DNA of 64,000 bases from Symbiodinium natans (Eukaryota > Sar > Dinophyceae > Suessiales > Symbiodiniaceae): contig CAJNDS010002564.1 in assembly GCA_905221605.1 (NCBI GenBank), positions 28,501-92,500 of the forward strand, read 5' to 3'. The position numbers and the translations under genes are program-made. The notes beneath the pieces are model-generated. The model was not told the origin of the DNA, made no database searches, and was given only the letters and a program-made list of their open reading frames with translations. This document shows positions 53,073 to 64,000 of the stretch, piece by piece. Position 1 is the first letter of the stretch. Each line of letters starts with the position of its first letter.

Positions 53073-55635
53073 CGAGGTCACATCTCTAATTTCGGTGAGC
53101 TATGCCGCCCCGTGCGAGTTTGGCGCGCAAAGTGTGCAGCGCTGGAACCACGGAATGAGAAAGTCTCTTCCCGTCAAGCGAATGCAAAAAAAATGCATGT
53201 GATGGAGACTTCGAGAGGGTAATGGGATGGTGTCGCGATGGAAGGATGGAAGGTAGCATATTCGCACATGATGCTCGAGAACGTGCAAGATAAACAGCCA
53301 TGCTGCAACGCCTCACTCTCCATGTCCTCAGGCTCCTCAGACAAATAGACACACACACACACACACACACACTTTTGCAAAGCACCTAGTAGCACAGAGG
53401 ACAACTTAGCTCCCGACGAAATGTGCCACACAGGCCAGCCACTTGACCTCACGACACTGCCGGGTGCACGAGCTTTATGGGCTAAGGCCTGGGAGCTCAA
53501 GGCATGAAAGAAGAGACATACCTCAAGAGTCTTAGGAATCAGGAGTTTCGCAGTTTCGGGTTTAGGGCCCATCACAGAACTCTCACCCCCAAGAATCCGG
53601 AGACCTCCGAAGAGCCAAGCGCATCTCAGCCACCGCGCTCCTCTCCTGATCTGCTTCCTGACAACAGCCAGGCCAAATTGCTTCGGCTTGAGAAAAGACT
53701 ATCTCGAGAATCCCCCACAAGGGTGTCGACCCGCTGGGTTACTCCCGTTCCGTTGCATGGGTGGCCCTGAAAGGGCCCGGTTTCGTGCAACCCTTGGGCC
53801 GATGGGGCCAATACCTCGGGGGCTGCAGGGCTCTCCAAGCCGCTGCAAACCCCAAAAAGAAGGTCACCCTGGAAGCCCGCCTTAACCCTCAAATCTCAAA
53901 AGAGCTTTTGCCCTTGTTTGAAGGATGAGTTTGGCGACCCCGTCCAAGCCCTGTTATCAATGGCAGCCCCTTTGAACCACAATACAGACACAAAGAAAGC
54001 TTTACATGGATGACTCCTAAGGAGGCTGGGCCCTCAACCAAAACCCCTTCAAACCCTTAAACCTCAAACTTTCCAACCCTCAAACCCTCAAACCCCCCAA
54101 GTCTCACACCAAACCCTCAACCCCTGAACCTGCCTGCCAAACAAACCCTCAAACCCTCAACCCCCCTAAGAAACTCTCAAACCTCAAGAAACCCTCAAAT
54201 CCCGAAGAAGCCCTCAACCCCCCTAAGAAGCCCTCAAACCCCTAAGCCCTCAGAAACCCTGAAACACCTAAGAAGCCCCTCAAAACCCCCCCCCCACCAC
54301 CCCAAAGACCCCTAAACCCTAAACCCTAGTCCCTAAACCCTAAACCCTAAACCCTAAACCCTAAACCCTAAACCCTAAACCCTAACCCCCCCCCCCCCCC
54401 CCCCCCACCCAAAGACTCCAGCCCCAAACCTCCCGCACTCCAGGCCTGGAGGATGGCCTTTTCAAGGCGGGCCTGGCTGGGAGAGGGGGGTCCTTGGTGC
54501 TTGCCTTTGGGGGTTTTGAGGATTACGGGTTTTGGGGGTTTGGGGGTTTTGAGGTTGGGGTTTTGGGGAGCTTTGAGGCGGCTTTGACGGTTTCGTTGCT
54601 ATTTTTTGGGGGGTCTTGGGGGTCTGGGAGAGAGCTTCCTCGACCAACTGCTGCCACTGCCCACAGCCTCAGTCCGAATATACCACCGAGCTGCAACCTA
54701 TCCCCGGCAAGGGCCAGCCTGCATGGCGGCGATGCGATCACAGACTTCTTCGGACTGAAGCGCCACCTCCGTCGGCGAGTTGTCAGCAAATGACGGCCCA
54801 AGAGACGCCCCGGCCTCGACACCCGCGCGCTGCGGAGTTTTGGAGCTGAAGAACGGCCTGGCACTCGCAGCGAACGAAACCCCAAAAGGGACCCCCCCAC
54901 CCCCACTCCCCGCAGCCCTGCTCAAAACACAACGTGCTCGCCTTTGGAACATCAGCCCGACCGGCGGAAAGCGCTGCCTGAGTGAGTCTCATGCCCCTCG
55001 ACATGCAAAAGCTCGCAAAGCTCTCGGGAAGATTTTGCAATCACAGTTCTCTGGTTCTGTGGGCACTTTTGCAAGCAAAGGACGTCTTCACGATGATGCG
55101 CCTGCCCGGAGAGCATCGACTTCATCTGTTGCACATCAGTCTGTGGCCCCCTGTGTGACATAAATGTACGCTTTCGATCCCTGTCCATGGTTCCTGCGTG
55201 ACCGATATCATGCGACCTTCCCGACGCTTTGACGAAATTCACCCAGCCTGTGCATGGCAGCTTCGATGAACTCCAGGGACATGGCGCCCTGCGCAACCTG
55301 AAAGGCGTTCTCAGGCATCAGTATCTTTATGAGCTACAGGACGATGCCCAACGTCATAGATTTTCAAGCACCGGGAAAGAGAGCCCTCTCAAAATCCCCA
55401 TACCCAGAACGTCCAGACCCCGCGGACGCATGCAGCGCGTTGTTCAAGGAATGCCCTAGCCGCCACGCAACACTGGCACCGGACAACCTGGACTCTGCAC
55501 AGGTTTCCCTTCAACTCGAACCCTGCGGGACCAGCGCTGCAGTGGCCACCATCTTCCGGATCTGGTGAGTCAGGAAGCTATCCCCACCTCAGGGACTTTG
55601 AGATCCCCAGGCTCCCAACATGACCCAACATGGGC
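53073..55635. other. Gap with CCCTAAA arrays and C homopolymers
   Basis: A CA run lies at 53348-53372. From 54040 to 54405 there are degenerate CCCTCAAA-type copies, then perfect CCCTAAA (54310-54385), then a C run. No supported exon. Confidence 0.5.
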
Positions 55636-55760
55636 CACACAGATCCTTCCGAGTATCTTTCGGGGAACCGACTGATCTCCAGCGGAAGCCACTCTCTGTC
55701 GAAGTCGTCCACGAATGGATCTCCACAGAACACCCTGCGATAAGGCTTCATGCGAACTGT
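55636..55760 (-). CDS. Exon of an unidentified gene
   Basis: The exon follows TGGAG and ends before a GC donor; 41 codons plus two bases. It reads VRMKPYRRVFCGDPFVDDFD then REWLPLEISRFPERYSEGSV. It is strongly protein-like, with many aromatic and charged residues and no repeats. The overlapping frame with LEIGSGDSS is judged a shadow. I cannot name the family. Confidence 0.55.
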
Positions 55761-56039
55761 CTCCAGAGCCTATTTCTAGCACAGTCCTCACTTTGCACAC
55801 GTGCTCCAGGACAGCCATCAAAAGCCGCAAAAAAACATCAACAGATACCCAACGTTTGCACCCTCACAGCGACAAGCAGCAGGCTCAGTGCCTCCGCAGG
55901 TGTCGAAAGCCCTGCGGGCCCTCGGATGACAGAGCTGCGGGGAGGATCCCCAGAAAGCAAGCAACTCTGGGAGGAAGTTGGCAAGAAGCACCCAACTTCA
56001 GAGAAACGTGATGAAACCGTAAACTAAACGCACTCTCTC

Positions 56040-56300
56040 GTAGCCTCAAAGTCTTCAAGGTGACACCTGTAGGGCAATGAGGCGCCAACCCTCGGGTCCA
56101 GCTTCTTGTTGGCAAAGTTGCCGAAGTAATGACTGAAGCAACCGGGGGGGGAGCGGGGGGGGGGGGGATTTCGGGGGAACTGGGGTGCTGGATGCCACTC
56201 TGCTTTAAACAGGATGGGCCCACGTGCCCTCAAAGCTGTAGAAGGCTTCGCGAAACCGCTGCAGCTGTTCACTGCTGAGCCGGACCTAGGTCTCGGGAGA
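56040..56300 (-). CDS. Possible exons of an unidentified gene
   Basis: Two protein-like pieces lie here on the minus strand: LSSEQLQRFREAFYSFEGTW (about 56280-56210), and FSHYFGNFANKKLDPRVGAS followed by LPY (about 56135-56080), the latter ending before GTGTCA. A C/G homopolymer tract separates them. They may belong with the exon at 55636-55760. Exact edges are unclear. Confidence 0.4.
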
Positions 56301-57496
56301 GGGCGGAAAGTCCGCAAGGCAAGACCGTCCACAACCGTCATGCTTCTGGACCAAGCGCTATAAACCCTTTTGGGCACCTCCACGAATCTCACCGCGAAAT
56401 AGCAGAGTCATGCACAGTACGGAGTCCTATACGGAGTCATCAATACAACCCCCAGAACGCCCAGAGCACCCATCCACTTCACCACAACATATTCGCCTCT
56501 CGCAGGCCCAGCTCCTCCTCAATCTCCCTCAGATCCTCCGTCAGCTTTGTCACACAACTTTGGAGACTCAGCTGTTTGGATTCTCAACAACTCTTCTCGC
56601 AACACTTTGCGCAAAGCCTTCGCAAAATCACTACCGAGGCCAAATTTTTCTCAGAGAATGTCTTTGCAAGCTCGCCAAGCTCCTAGATAGGGAAAACTGT
56701 GCCCCGCGTGTGGCGCGCGCCTCGACGCCGAAACCCGTCGGGGATTCCAGGGGCCTGCGGGACGAGATGGGACGAGCTTAAGCAGCAAAAAGAAGGGACG
56801 CACTCGGAGAGAAGCCTCTTCTCAGCAAGCCATTGGCGGACTTTGGCCAATGTTGGGGCAGCCTTGGTGCAGTCTGGTGCGCAAGAACTCGGGAGGTCGC
56901 TGATCGCGTGGTGGTAGGAAGATGACAAGCGCTGGTTGCAGGCCAGGGGCACAAAAGCTGGGCACCAAGAAGCGGTAGTCCCGGCGAGCGCCCTCCTTTC
57001 AAGGGGGTTCGGATTCCGACAAAACATGGGGTGACTCAGAGGGGAGGAAGATGCCAAAGACGGAGGCCATGAGGGTGGAAAGAGTCGCTGTCCGCAAGCA
57101 AGCCGGCCAGGCCCATCGGGCGTTGTAGCGCTTTGAAACTCTGGCGGCACCGTGCAACTCCACCTGAGCTGTGCAGAATTAGAAGTGCCGAGAACACGAG
57201 AGAAAAAAAACAAAATAGCATGGCACAACATCTGGGAGACTGTGCTCCAAAACCAAGGCCCGAACCTCTGGCGGCAGGAACCTCAAAGAAGTTGAGAGGG
57301 CTAGTGAGGCGTTGATTTTGGGGCGTAGCTGGCACGGAAGCTTCTCTTAAGCTACGCTTTTTGGATGCTGCCTGTCGAACTTTGCACCAGGCGATCGCTT
57401 CAGCGTTGGCCGCTTATGGCTCAGGCACCCTCATCCCAAAGTCTGCACCGACAAGTCCGGCAAGAGAGAGAGGACTTGCTGCACTTGCCTCTGGCT

Positions 57497-58825
57497 TTAA
57501 TCTTGCAACCTGCGGCGTTTGCCTCGCGCGTCGTTCTGGAAGGCGTCCACAGCTGCCGCTGCTGCTGTCTCTGGCACACCCGCTACAAACAGGCTAATCT
57601 TCAGCGCGACTTCTGTCCATCTTGTCATCACTTCAGCATAGGCCGGCAGCGTGACCACTTCCGCCATGTGGTCCTTGATGTAGGAGAGACAAGTTTGTTC
57701 AAGCAGGTTGGCCTGGAGCAGGTGGGCCTGGCAAAGCATCCCACAGACATCGGAGAGGCTCACCTGCTCTGATAGCCGCATTTCGCACCACACCTGCAGT
57801 CTCTTGACTTGATATCTGTGGCTAACACCCAACAGCGATTGCAGCTGCGACACTCGCGCACGCTTGCAGTCACCGTGACAAGAAGTCTCTATCATGTCTT
57901 CGACATAGGTGAAGCTGTCAGTGTAAAGGAATGGCAAGAAAGTCCGGAAGGTGGCAGGCTCACGATCCCCGATCACGATCACCTTGGAGACGGATTCCTG
58001 CATCCCGGCAGTCAGCTGCTTTCCAAATACCTCTGACCGGGCACAAAGGACTTGAGAGTGCGCCTTGATCACATCCTCCTGTACCCGAAACAAGACATCA
58101 CTGCACGTGCCCTTCTCCAACAAGGCTTGCATGTCCCAGCCCAGGCTGGGTCCCGGAACCTCCACAGCAGACCTGATAACTTTCGTGCAGGCATCTCCTT
58201 CTGGACGCACCTCCAGCAGAACTTTCACGGTTAGGCTATCGTTTGCGACCCAATCAGACTGTAAGAGTTGCTGATGGGTCAAACCGAAGATGCCCATCGA
58301 TGTTGGTGTGCCATGCCGCACGGGCTCATGCACATCGGGCCCATACGCGTGGCCGCGCTCCACCTCATGGTACTCATTGCGAGTGTCGCCCCACTGCACA
58401 AAGGTCTCATCACGTGCCTTGACAAAGATGCCATACCGAAAGGCGATTCGCTTAAAGCCCATGTAGCGCAGGGCAAGGGTCCCGTTCTGCGACTTGCTGA
58501 CTCGGCCTCCGTCTGGGTTGTAGGCGCAGTCGAATCGCTCAGCATTCACAAAGAAGTCTGCTGAGGCATGAAGCGCTCTGCCATCCTGCAAAAGGCAGCA
58601 TTTCAACCAGGACATTTGCTCGAGCTTCCACAAGAACTCGCTTCGAGACACCCGATGGCCGAAGTTCACGGTCTGGCCGTCACATCTGACAAGGGCTTCC
58701 TCCGGAATAGCGGCGTAGCGCGGCATTGCAGAGCATGGCGGCCGCATAGAGATGCCGATGGCTCCGAGTGCTGTGGGGCCCCAACGGCCACAACCGCGCC
58801 CACATGCCTTCTCATTCCAGGACAC
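57497..58825 (-). CDS. MATH and BTB/POZ domain protein, intronless
   Basis: Proteins of this type (SPOP/BPM-like) act as substrate adaptors for cullin-3 ubiquitin ligases. The 442-residue ORF has a MATH-like fold at about residues 90-207, with the family's WVANDSLTVKVLLEVRP strand at its end. A BTB domain follows at about 233-345 (LLEKGTCSDVLFRVQEDVIKAH, then QVLCARSEVFGKQL, then FLPFLYTDSF). The C-terminal BACK-like helices include LLGVSHRYQVKRLQVWCEMRL and end in RGKRRRLQD, a possible nuclear signal. The true start may be one of the Met residues at 27, 34 or 71; residues 1-40 look weak. It is intronless like the TatD gene. No neighbour within 1 kb is supported. Confidence 0.85.
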   Translation of the reverse strand: MSWNEKACGRGCGRWGPTALGAIGISMRPPCSAMPRYAAIPEEALVRCDGQTVNFGHRVSRSEFLWKLEQMSWLKCCLLQDGRALHASADFFVNAERFDCAYNPDGGRVSKSQNGTLALRYMGFKRIAFRYGIFVKARDETFVQWGDTRNEYHEVERGHAYGPDVHEPVRHGTPTSMGIFGLTHQQLLQSDWVANDSLTVKVLLEVRPEGDACTKVIRSAVEVPGPSLGWDMQALLEKGTCSDVLFRVQEDVIKAHSQVLCARSEVFGKQLTAGMQESVSKVIVIGDREPATFRTFLPFLYTDSFTYVEDMIETSCHGDCKRARVSQLQSLLGVSHRYQVKRLQVWCEMRLSEQVSLSDVCGMLCQAHLLQANLLEQTCLSYIKDHMAEVVTLPAYAEVMTRWTEVALKISLFVAGVPETAAAAAVDAFQNDARGKRRRLQD

Positions 58826-59661
58826 CCCTTAAACCCTATGCCCCGAAGGGAGACTTCTTTGCTTGTATGTTGTTGAGGGCAGGCAAGGAGGGAGGGTTCG
58901 GCGTCTGATGGGCTTGAGGGCTTGGGGGCTGAAGGACTTTTTGGACTCAGCTTGTTTGAGGGGCTTCAGGCTGGGATGAAGCCTTCGGGCTGAAGAGGCC
59001 TCTCAGCAACACTCCACAAACAACATGCCCAACCATTGAAGAAGGTCAGTTTAGGGAAGTTTAGGGCTTCGGGTTTAGGGTTTAGGGCTTAGGGCTTAGG
59101 GATTGCGGAGGGCGCCAGTTGGAACTCCAAAACTTTCAAAATCCGGAAGCGCCGACAGGCAGCGAGCGAATCCTCTCGACGAGGTCAGCCAGCGCGCCTT
59201 CCTCCTGCATCACGCAATGGTGCACTGGCGCCAACTGGAAGTGGCCCTACTGTCAGGGCAGCGAGTAGCCGTCAGCAACCTGCCATCTCAAGCTACTGAG
59301 GGCGCCCAACGTCCCAAAATGCAGAACGAACCCAAAAATGAGCAGATTTTCCAGCCGCATGAGACATCAGGGCCTCGCGCCATCAGCACTGGAGTGCTGT
59401 GAGACACAGGCATGGAGAGCCTAGAGCGCCAGCTGCTGGAGCTGGGACAGGTCCAGGCCGCATGCCCTAACATCGTCCAGGCATTCCAGCTTGCACCTCG
59501 CACATCGAAGAAGAGCAAAGGCTTTTGCAGAGCTGGAATCAGATGCAATACACCACTACCCCTGCATGAAGTCGGTCTGCACAATGGACATCTTGCCTTC
59601 GTGTACTGCACTCCCGAAAGAACCGGAGCCCATGTCTTAAAAAACGGGCCGTGAGACGGGC

Positions 59662-59759
59662 CTCTTGGGTAGCATCGACTTGATCCAGTCGCAGATCAGC
59701 TCGGTGGCGACGGCCGGGTGACAGCCAGAAGCCACGGCCAGGTGCTTCAAGGCATTGAC
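59662..59759 (-). CDS. Exon of an unidentified gene
   Basis: The exon follows CAG and ends before GCCCG (GC donor); 32 codons plus two bases. It reads VNALKHLAVASGCHPAVATE then LICDWIKSMLPK. It is helical and protein-like with no family recognised. A second candidate lies above it at about 60225-60105 (TVRCSHKVFALGDGATCPGG). Confidence 0.45.
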
Positions 59760-62700
59760 CTGCTGAAGTCCGCTTTTAGCTGGTGTGTGAAGGGAAGAGA
59801 TAACTTAGATATACTGAAATAAGACTTTGGGAAGTCTTCGCAAGAACAGAAAGATCCACAATCTCATGTCATGCCGACACTTTGCAGGAACCCCGGGCCC
59901 TAGCTCTGGCTCTACTTCTTCCCCTACTCCCCCGCCCCCCCCATCGCTCGATCTGCCTCCCCAGGCTCTGCTGCGACCAGCAGCAGCGGTGGGCACGGGG
60001 CGGTCATGTAGAGCCCTGGGCCTCAGGCAACATCTCAGGGAGCTGCGGGGCGCAGCATGACTGAGCCATGACGCCCAAAAAAACATTATAAAAAAAAAAC
60101 CCTTATCTGATGACCTTGCCGCTGCAGCCCTCATGGGCGCCTCCAGGGCAGGTGGCGCCGTCGCCCAGGGCAAAGACCTTGTGGCTGCATCGCACGGTAG
60201 ATATTTTCCGAAGCGCAGCGGAGCACAGCAGAGTGAAGGGATGTGAGGAGTGAAAAATAAGCGTGCAAAACGTCCTGTCAAAGGAGCTCTGTACTCCGAA
60301 GGGAGGTCCGCAGTGGCCAGGGATGAGGCGCCTGACCAAGGGCCCCCCGAAAAGGCCCAGTGGGGCCCACGCCCCCCATACTTTGGGATATTCCCCCTGA
60401 TAACAACAGTCCTGAATAGGGATTATAGTACCCTGCCCGTGATAGTCCCTACACTCCTACAGTCCGGCGGAACGCAGCGCTTGCAAGGTCAAGCAAGACT
60501 GAGCATGCCCCCGAGCCTCCCCAGGCGATAGCGATGCCCGTGACGTCCTTCGCATTCTGTGTGGGGTTCAGGGCGTTGGGGGGTTTAGGGTTTAGGTTTA
60601 GGGTCTAGGATTTAGGCCTAAGTTTAGGGTTTAGGGTTTAGGGTTCTCCCACGTCATTCATTTCAGGCAAGGAGGGTTGGAGTCCAGCTCGGACACAACA
60701 TGTTGGTGACTGTACATTCCAAGAACCTCCGAAACCTCGCATAGAAGTGGCCACTCCCTACACTTCTGTTTCTGGAACCCCCCCCCTGGTTGGGATGTTC
60801 CCCCTTATCTAACAGCCCTTATTAGGGATTCTTGTACCCCCTATGATAATCTCGCAACATCCAGCCCCTGGGTACAAAAGAAGGCGCCTCCGCAAGGAGA
60901 TTCAGAAAACGAGAGCCCCAAACCCGGCAAACTCAGCGCTGCGGCGTGTCCTTTCTCGGCACCGTCCAGCAGGCGTGGCCTAGCTTAACCAAACTCTCAG
61001 GTTGTCGGAGCCCTTCATTCCAAGATTTTCCGAGGCAGTGGCAAAACAACTGCAACAACTTGGGTGTGCTGAAATATCGAGAACACCCAAAACCCAAGCA
61101 CCCAAACATCAACAAAACATCCCAGCCCCGCCGAAGTTGCCTCTGCCCGTGCCACACCTCTTCCCTATGTCCCCGCCTCCAGTCAGTGAAGAGGCCGCAG
61201 CCTGAGGAAATGGAACCAACCAAGGAACACTTGAATAATGGCTTCATACGGCCTTCTTTCCTTATTGCGATGGCTGCTGTGAAACTGTGCGCGTGGGCGA
61301 CTTTCATGCGAAGGCGTCTCAGACTCTGTGAATGATGCGCATGGAGAGAGTACCTCCTTGCAAGCACCTCCCACTCCCGGCCTGCGCGACGCTGGGCGAG
61401 TTCGTGGCAACAACGCGAGGCCCCCCGGCTGTGGCTGCGGGGCGGCTCTTGCTTCCCCCCATGGCGGAATCTTGGAGATGCGTGCAAAAGTGTTGCAACA
61501 CCTGGGCTGGACCTGCAATTTAGACCGCCGACTTCAGGGCCCGGCAGATTCATCGCGATGGGGAAAAAGAAGTAGCGAACAAAAAAGGGCTGAAAAAAAA
61601 GTTGAGGTGCCTCCTTCCATGGACTGGCAGTCAAGGCTGTGAGCCGCCTGAGCCCCAAAAAGTCACGAGCTGCCAAGTCACAGAGTCGCCGACTCAGCTT
61701 CCAGTTGGAGCTGCAGCTGGAATGAAAAGTCTCGGGTTCGCTTGGGGCTTCATTGGAATGTAGAGTGTGTGGATTTTGTTTGGGGGAGAATGCACCGAAC
61801 GCTACACCGGAAACGCGTCCTTCCCGACAATCAAGCGACCGGTGACCACGTTGCCTGGCGAGAAGGCAGCATGGGTGGCCATCGCAGTTCTCAAGTGGTG
61901 GGTACTTCCCAAAATAGGGGGTACCCCTTTTATACCCCAAACTGAATAGAATCCCCTTAAAGGGACCCCCAAAAAGGGGGTCCCTCTATTTTCGGGAAAC
62001 CCCCAGGTGAGTGTGCGAGGACAGCCTGTCTTCAGCTTCTTAAAGGCTTCAAGCGCGGCCGGGGTACAGGCGGCGCTGACCTGGGCTCTACCGGAAGCCC
62101 TAAAAAGGCATTCCAAAGGCGCTGAATGCATTTAAGGGCGTTGGGGAGAGGGCTCAACATTCCATGCCGGCAGCACAGGAATCTTGCAGGTCGCGGCTGC
62201 TCCGCGTGGAGGGAAGATTCGGTCCACAAGGGCCCCCACCCCCCCCCCCGCCCGGACGCACGAAGCTCCCGAAGCCCGGCAAAGCATCGGCATGGGCTCC
62301 CCACTCCGCCGTCTGTCCGGCCAACTCGGCTCCAGCGCAGCCTGGCAGAGGGCTTCAAGGGGGCTGACAAGATGGTGGGTTGGGTTGGGGCCCACAACTT
62401 GTGGAACCCGAAGCCCTGGAGAGCTATCACCAACCTGGAGAATTCAAGGAGCAGGCCTGCAAAGATTGCCGAAGTTCTCCGGAATCATGGCTCCGGCCTC
62501 CGGGGTTTCAGGGGGTCCTTGGGTCCGAAGTGGCTTAGGGCTAATGGGGGGGCGGGGGCTGAGATGTCCCTCCTCTATGGCGCCCAGAGCTCAACGCTTA
62601 CGCGTCATTCGACAGTAATTACGCTGCACAACCTAAGCGATGCCGTCTCGATTCTGGCGCGTTGCTGAACTCTCAGAGTTTGATCCCCAACTTTGTCCTT

Positions 62701-62880
62701 CAGCAGGGCAAGCTCCAGCTCCGTCTCCACCGCCCGCACGAAGTTCTCCGAAGCTTAGCTCTATGAGGCTGCTTGCAAATGAGTGTACCCGAAACCCTAA
62801 ACCCTGAACCCTAAACCCTAAACCCTAAACCCTAAACCCTAAACCCTAAACCCTAAACCCTAAACCAACCCTAAACCCTA
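59760..62880. other. Mostly unassigned region
   Basis: Apart from a possible exon near 60225-60105, I see only repeats: TTTAGGG copies 60578-60645, an inverted-end element 61900-62005, related TTATTAGGG-type fragments near 60360-60470 and 60775-60850, and a CCCTAAA array 62795-62880. Confidence 0.5.
61900..62005. mobile_element. Short inverted-end element, copy of a 100-base family
   Basis: The copy shares a core CAGAATCCCC/ATAGAATCCCC TTAAAGGGACCC with copies at 45443-45545 and 63484-63584, and a decayed relative at 31706-31797. The ends are inverted repeats of the type GTTTCCGAAAATGGGGGTAC. No coding capacity; it resembles a MITE or introner. Confidence 0.7.
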
Positions 62881-63100
62881 AGCCCCTTTCTTACCCAGAC
62901 CTGCTTGTGGAGTCGGAAGACAAAAAGCAAGTCGAGCATGCCAAGCGGCCGATCCAGGGTTGCTGCAGGCCCGCGAAGCGGTGGCCCAAGTAGCCTGGCT
63001 TTCGGTTTAGGGTTTAGGGTTTAGGTTTTAGGTTTTAGGGTTTAGGGTTTAGGGTTTAGGGTTTAGAGTTTAGGGCAGTTTAGGGTTTAGGGTTTAGGGC
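62795..63100. repeat. Facing CCCTAAA and TTTAGGG arrays
   Basis: CCCTAAA at 62795-62880 and TTTAGGG at 63005-63100 face each other across 124 bases that contain the exon 62994-62901. Confidence 0.95.
62901..62994 (-). CDS. Exon lying between facing telomere-like arrays
   Basis: The exon follows AGCCAG and ends CACAAGCAG before GTCTGG; one base plus 31 codons. It reads LLGPPLRGPAATLDRPLGML then DLLFVFRLHKQ. It sits in the spacer between a CCCTAAA array (62795-62880) and a TTTAGGG array (63005-63100), as ACLY exons do at 7.0 and 34.2 kb. The family is unknown. Confidence 0.45.
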
Positions 63101-63483
63101 CTGGCGCTGTGGAGGGGTTCAAGACTTTTAGGGCCTTGCGGGTTTTGGGAGGGTGTTCGGGTTTAGAGCTCGGGCCGTTTGAGGAGCTTTGGGGTTCATC
63201 GTTCAGACGACAAAGTATTTTCAGTTTTGGGGCTTGGGCTGTGTATGGGAGTTCGAGATTGAGGCGGTTCAGGGGGCTACAAACAAATTCAAACAGACGG
63301 AGCTCTGCTCAGGACTGTTGGAGTGGTCGGCTATATGACACGCGCAAAGACAACTCCTCTCCTAGCACGCCGCAACCTATGCCATGTGCGCGTGAAATGC
63401 TGCATATGGCGCTCCATTCTTGGGAAACGATGTCTGCGTTAGCATTGCCGGCAACCCGATACAAGACATCCTGCTCAGTATGG

Positions 63484-63584
63484 AGTTTCCGAAAATGGGG
63501 GTACTCCTTTTAGACCCCACATAGAACAGAATCCCCTTAAAAGGGACCCCCAAAAAGGGTACCCCTACAAACGGGGAAACCCGC
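63484..63584. mobile_element. Short inverted-end element, second clear copy
   Basis: The left end AGTTTCCGAAAATGGGGGTA and the right end (read on the other strand) GGTTTCCCCGTTTGTAGGGG match over about 27 bases with a few changes. It lies just past the donor of the exon 63706-63631. Confidence 0.7.
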
Positions 63585-63630
63585 GTATCAATTCTGCCGC
63601 CCCCTGAAATGCGACATCCCACCCAGCTGC

Positions 63631-63706
63631 CCTGGCCTATGATCAGCGCCACGGAGGTCTTGGGCCCTTTCTCAGTTCGCCCCGCCAGCTCTCTCCAGTC
63701 GTAGCC
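63631..63706 (-). CDS. Exon of an unidentified gene
   Basis: The exon follows GCCAG and ends with one base before a GC donor; 25 codons plus one base. It reads GYDWRELAGRTEKGPKTSVA then LIIGQ. It is protein-like with no family recognised. About 45 bases after it on the coding strand starts a short inverted-end element (63584-63484). Confidence 0.45.
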
Positions 63707-64000
63707 CTGGCATTCGCCAGATGTAAGAAACGGGTCACTTGAGCACCGGCCTCCCTTCTTGCCCCCAAAAAGCTCACGCTCGGGGGACCCAAGGAGCAAT
63801 GCAATTGGAGCTTCAAGGCCGATCAATTTTTTTGTTGAGCTCGTCAGAGGCTGGAGCCTGCTTGTCGTAGAGCCAGGCATAGGAACCAACACCTCGAGCC
63901 GAACGCAGATGCCAGGAAGCGCACATTAGCTTTCGATGAAGCGCAGACCTGTGTTGGGGGGGTGCTCCTCTTTCAGATGGGCGGCAAATCTCGTAGGAAC

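Noticed and set aside
55570-55830. Possible methyltransferase motif VLEIGSG
   Set aside because: It lies in a frame that overlaps a more protein-like exon frame (55636-55760) and lacks any further methyltransferase sequence.
1-64000. True chromosome end or telomere
   Set aside because: TTTAGGG arrays are short, internal, in both orientations and interspersed with genes, so they are interstitial.
1-64000. CRISPR arrays, bacterial operons, tRNA or rRNA genes
   Set aside because: No spaced direct repeats with unique spacers, ribosome binding sites or recognisable structural RNA genes were seen; the content is eukaryotic.

Overview
The window reads as nuclear DNA of a dinoflagellate, most likely a symbiodiniacean or relative. 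The evidence is (i) dozens of TTTAGGG/CCCTAAA arrays, (ii) a conserved gene cut into about 64 tiny exons whose introns start with GC, GT or GA and end in AG, usually with AGG at both junctions, (iii) every host gene I can support lying on the minus strand, and (iv) a ubiquitin-like plus ankyrin protein of a type common in these algae. No SL RNA gene, rRNA or tRNA was seen.

Layout, minus strand unless stated. 0.9-2.7 kb: exons of an unidentified gene, one with a membrane segment. 4.2-37.0 kb: one very long ATP-citrate lyase gene, reconstructed here exon by exon from similarity to the animal-type enzyme. It runs from the ATP-grasp half (37-29 kb), through a linker and the CoA-binding region (28.8-12.6 kb), to the CoA-ligase and citrate-synthase-like half (12.4-4.2 kb). 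Two other units lie inside its introns: an intronless TatD-family DNase gene on the same strand (32.6-33.8 kb), and an 11.8 kb non-LTR retrotransposon on the plus strand (about 12.87-24.66 kb) flanked on both sides by CCCTAAA repeats. 40.4-41.5 kb: an intronless Cys/His-motif protein. 42.6-42.9 kb: exons of an unknown gene. 43.3-44.8 kb: a ubiquitin-like/ankyrin gene with a GC-AG intron. 46.7-50.4 kb: a split adenylate-forming (NRPS-type) gene. 57.5-58.8 kb: an intronless MATH-BTB gene. 50.9-56.4 kb and 59.6-63.7 kb: scattered exon-like segments.

The retroelement is unusual. Its pol ORF carries RNase H in front of the endonuclease and reverse transcriptase. A long middle ORF sits between the gag-like ORF and pol, and a glycine-rich module recurs in the middle ORF and in pol.

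The most interesting pattern is the relation between telomere-like repeats and splicing. Arrays sit just outside exons: sense CCCTAAA is common before acceptors and sense TTTAGGG after donors. In four places a CCCTAAA array and a TTTAGGG array face each other across 100-135 bases, and in each case the spacer holds a known or plausible minus-strand exon. Short elements with inverted ends also fill some introns. This suggests introner-like or fold-back intron ends that may help define micro-exons.
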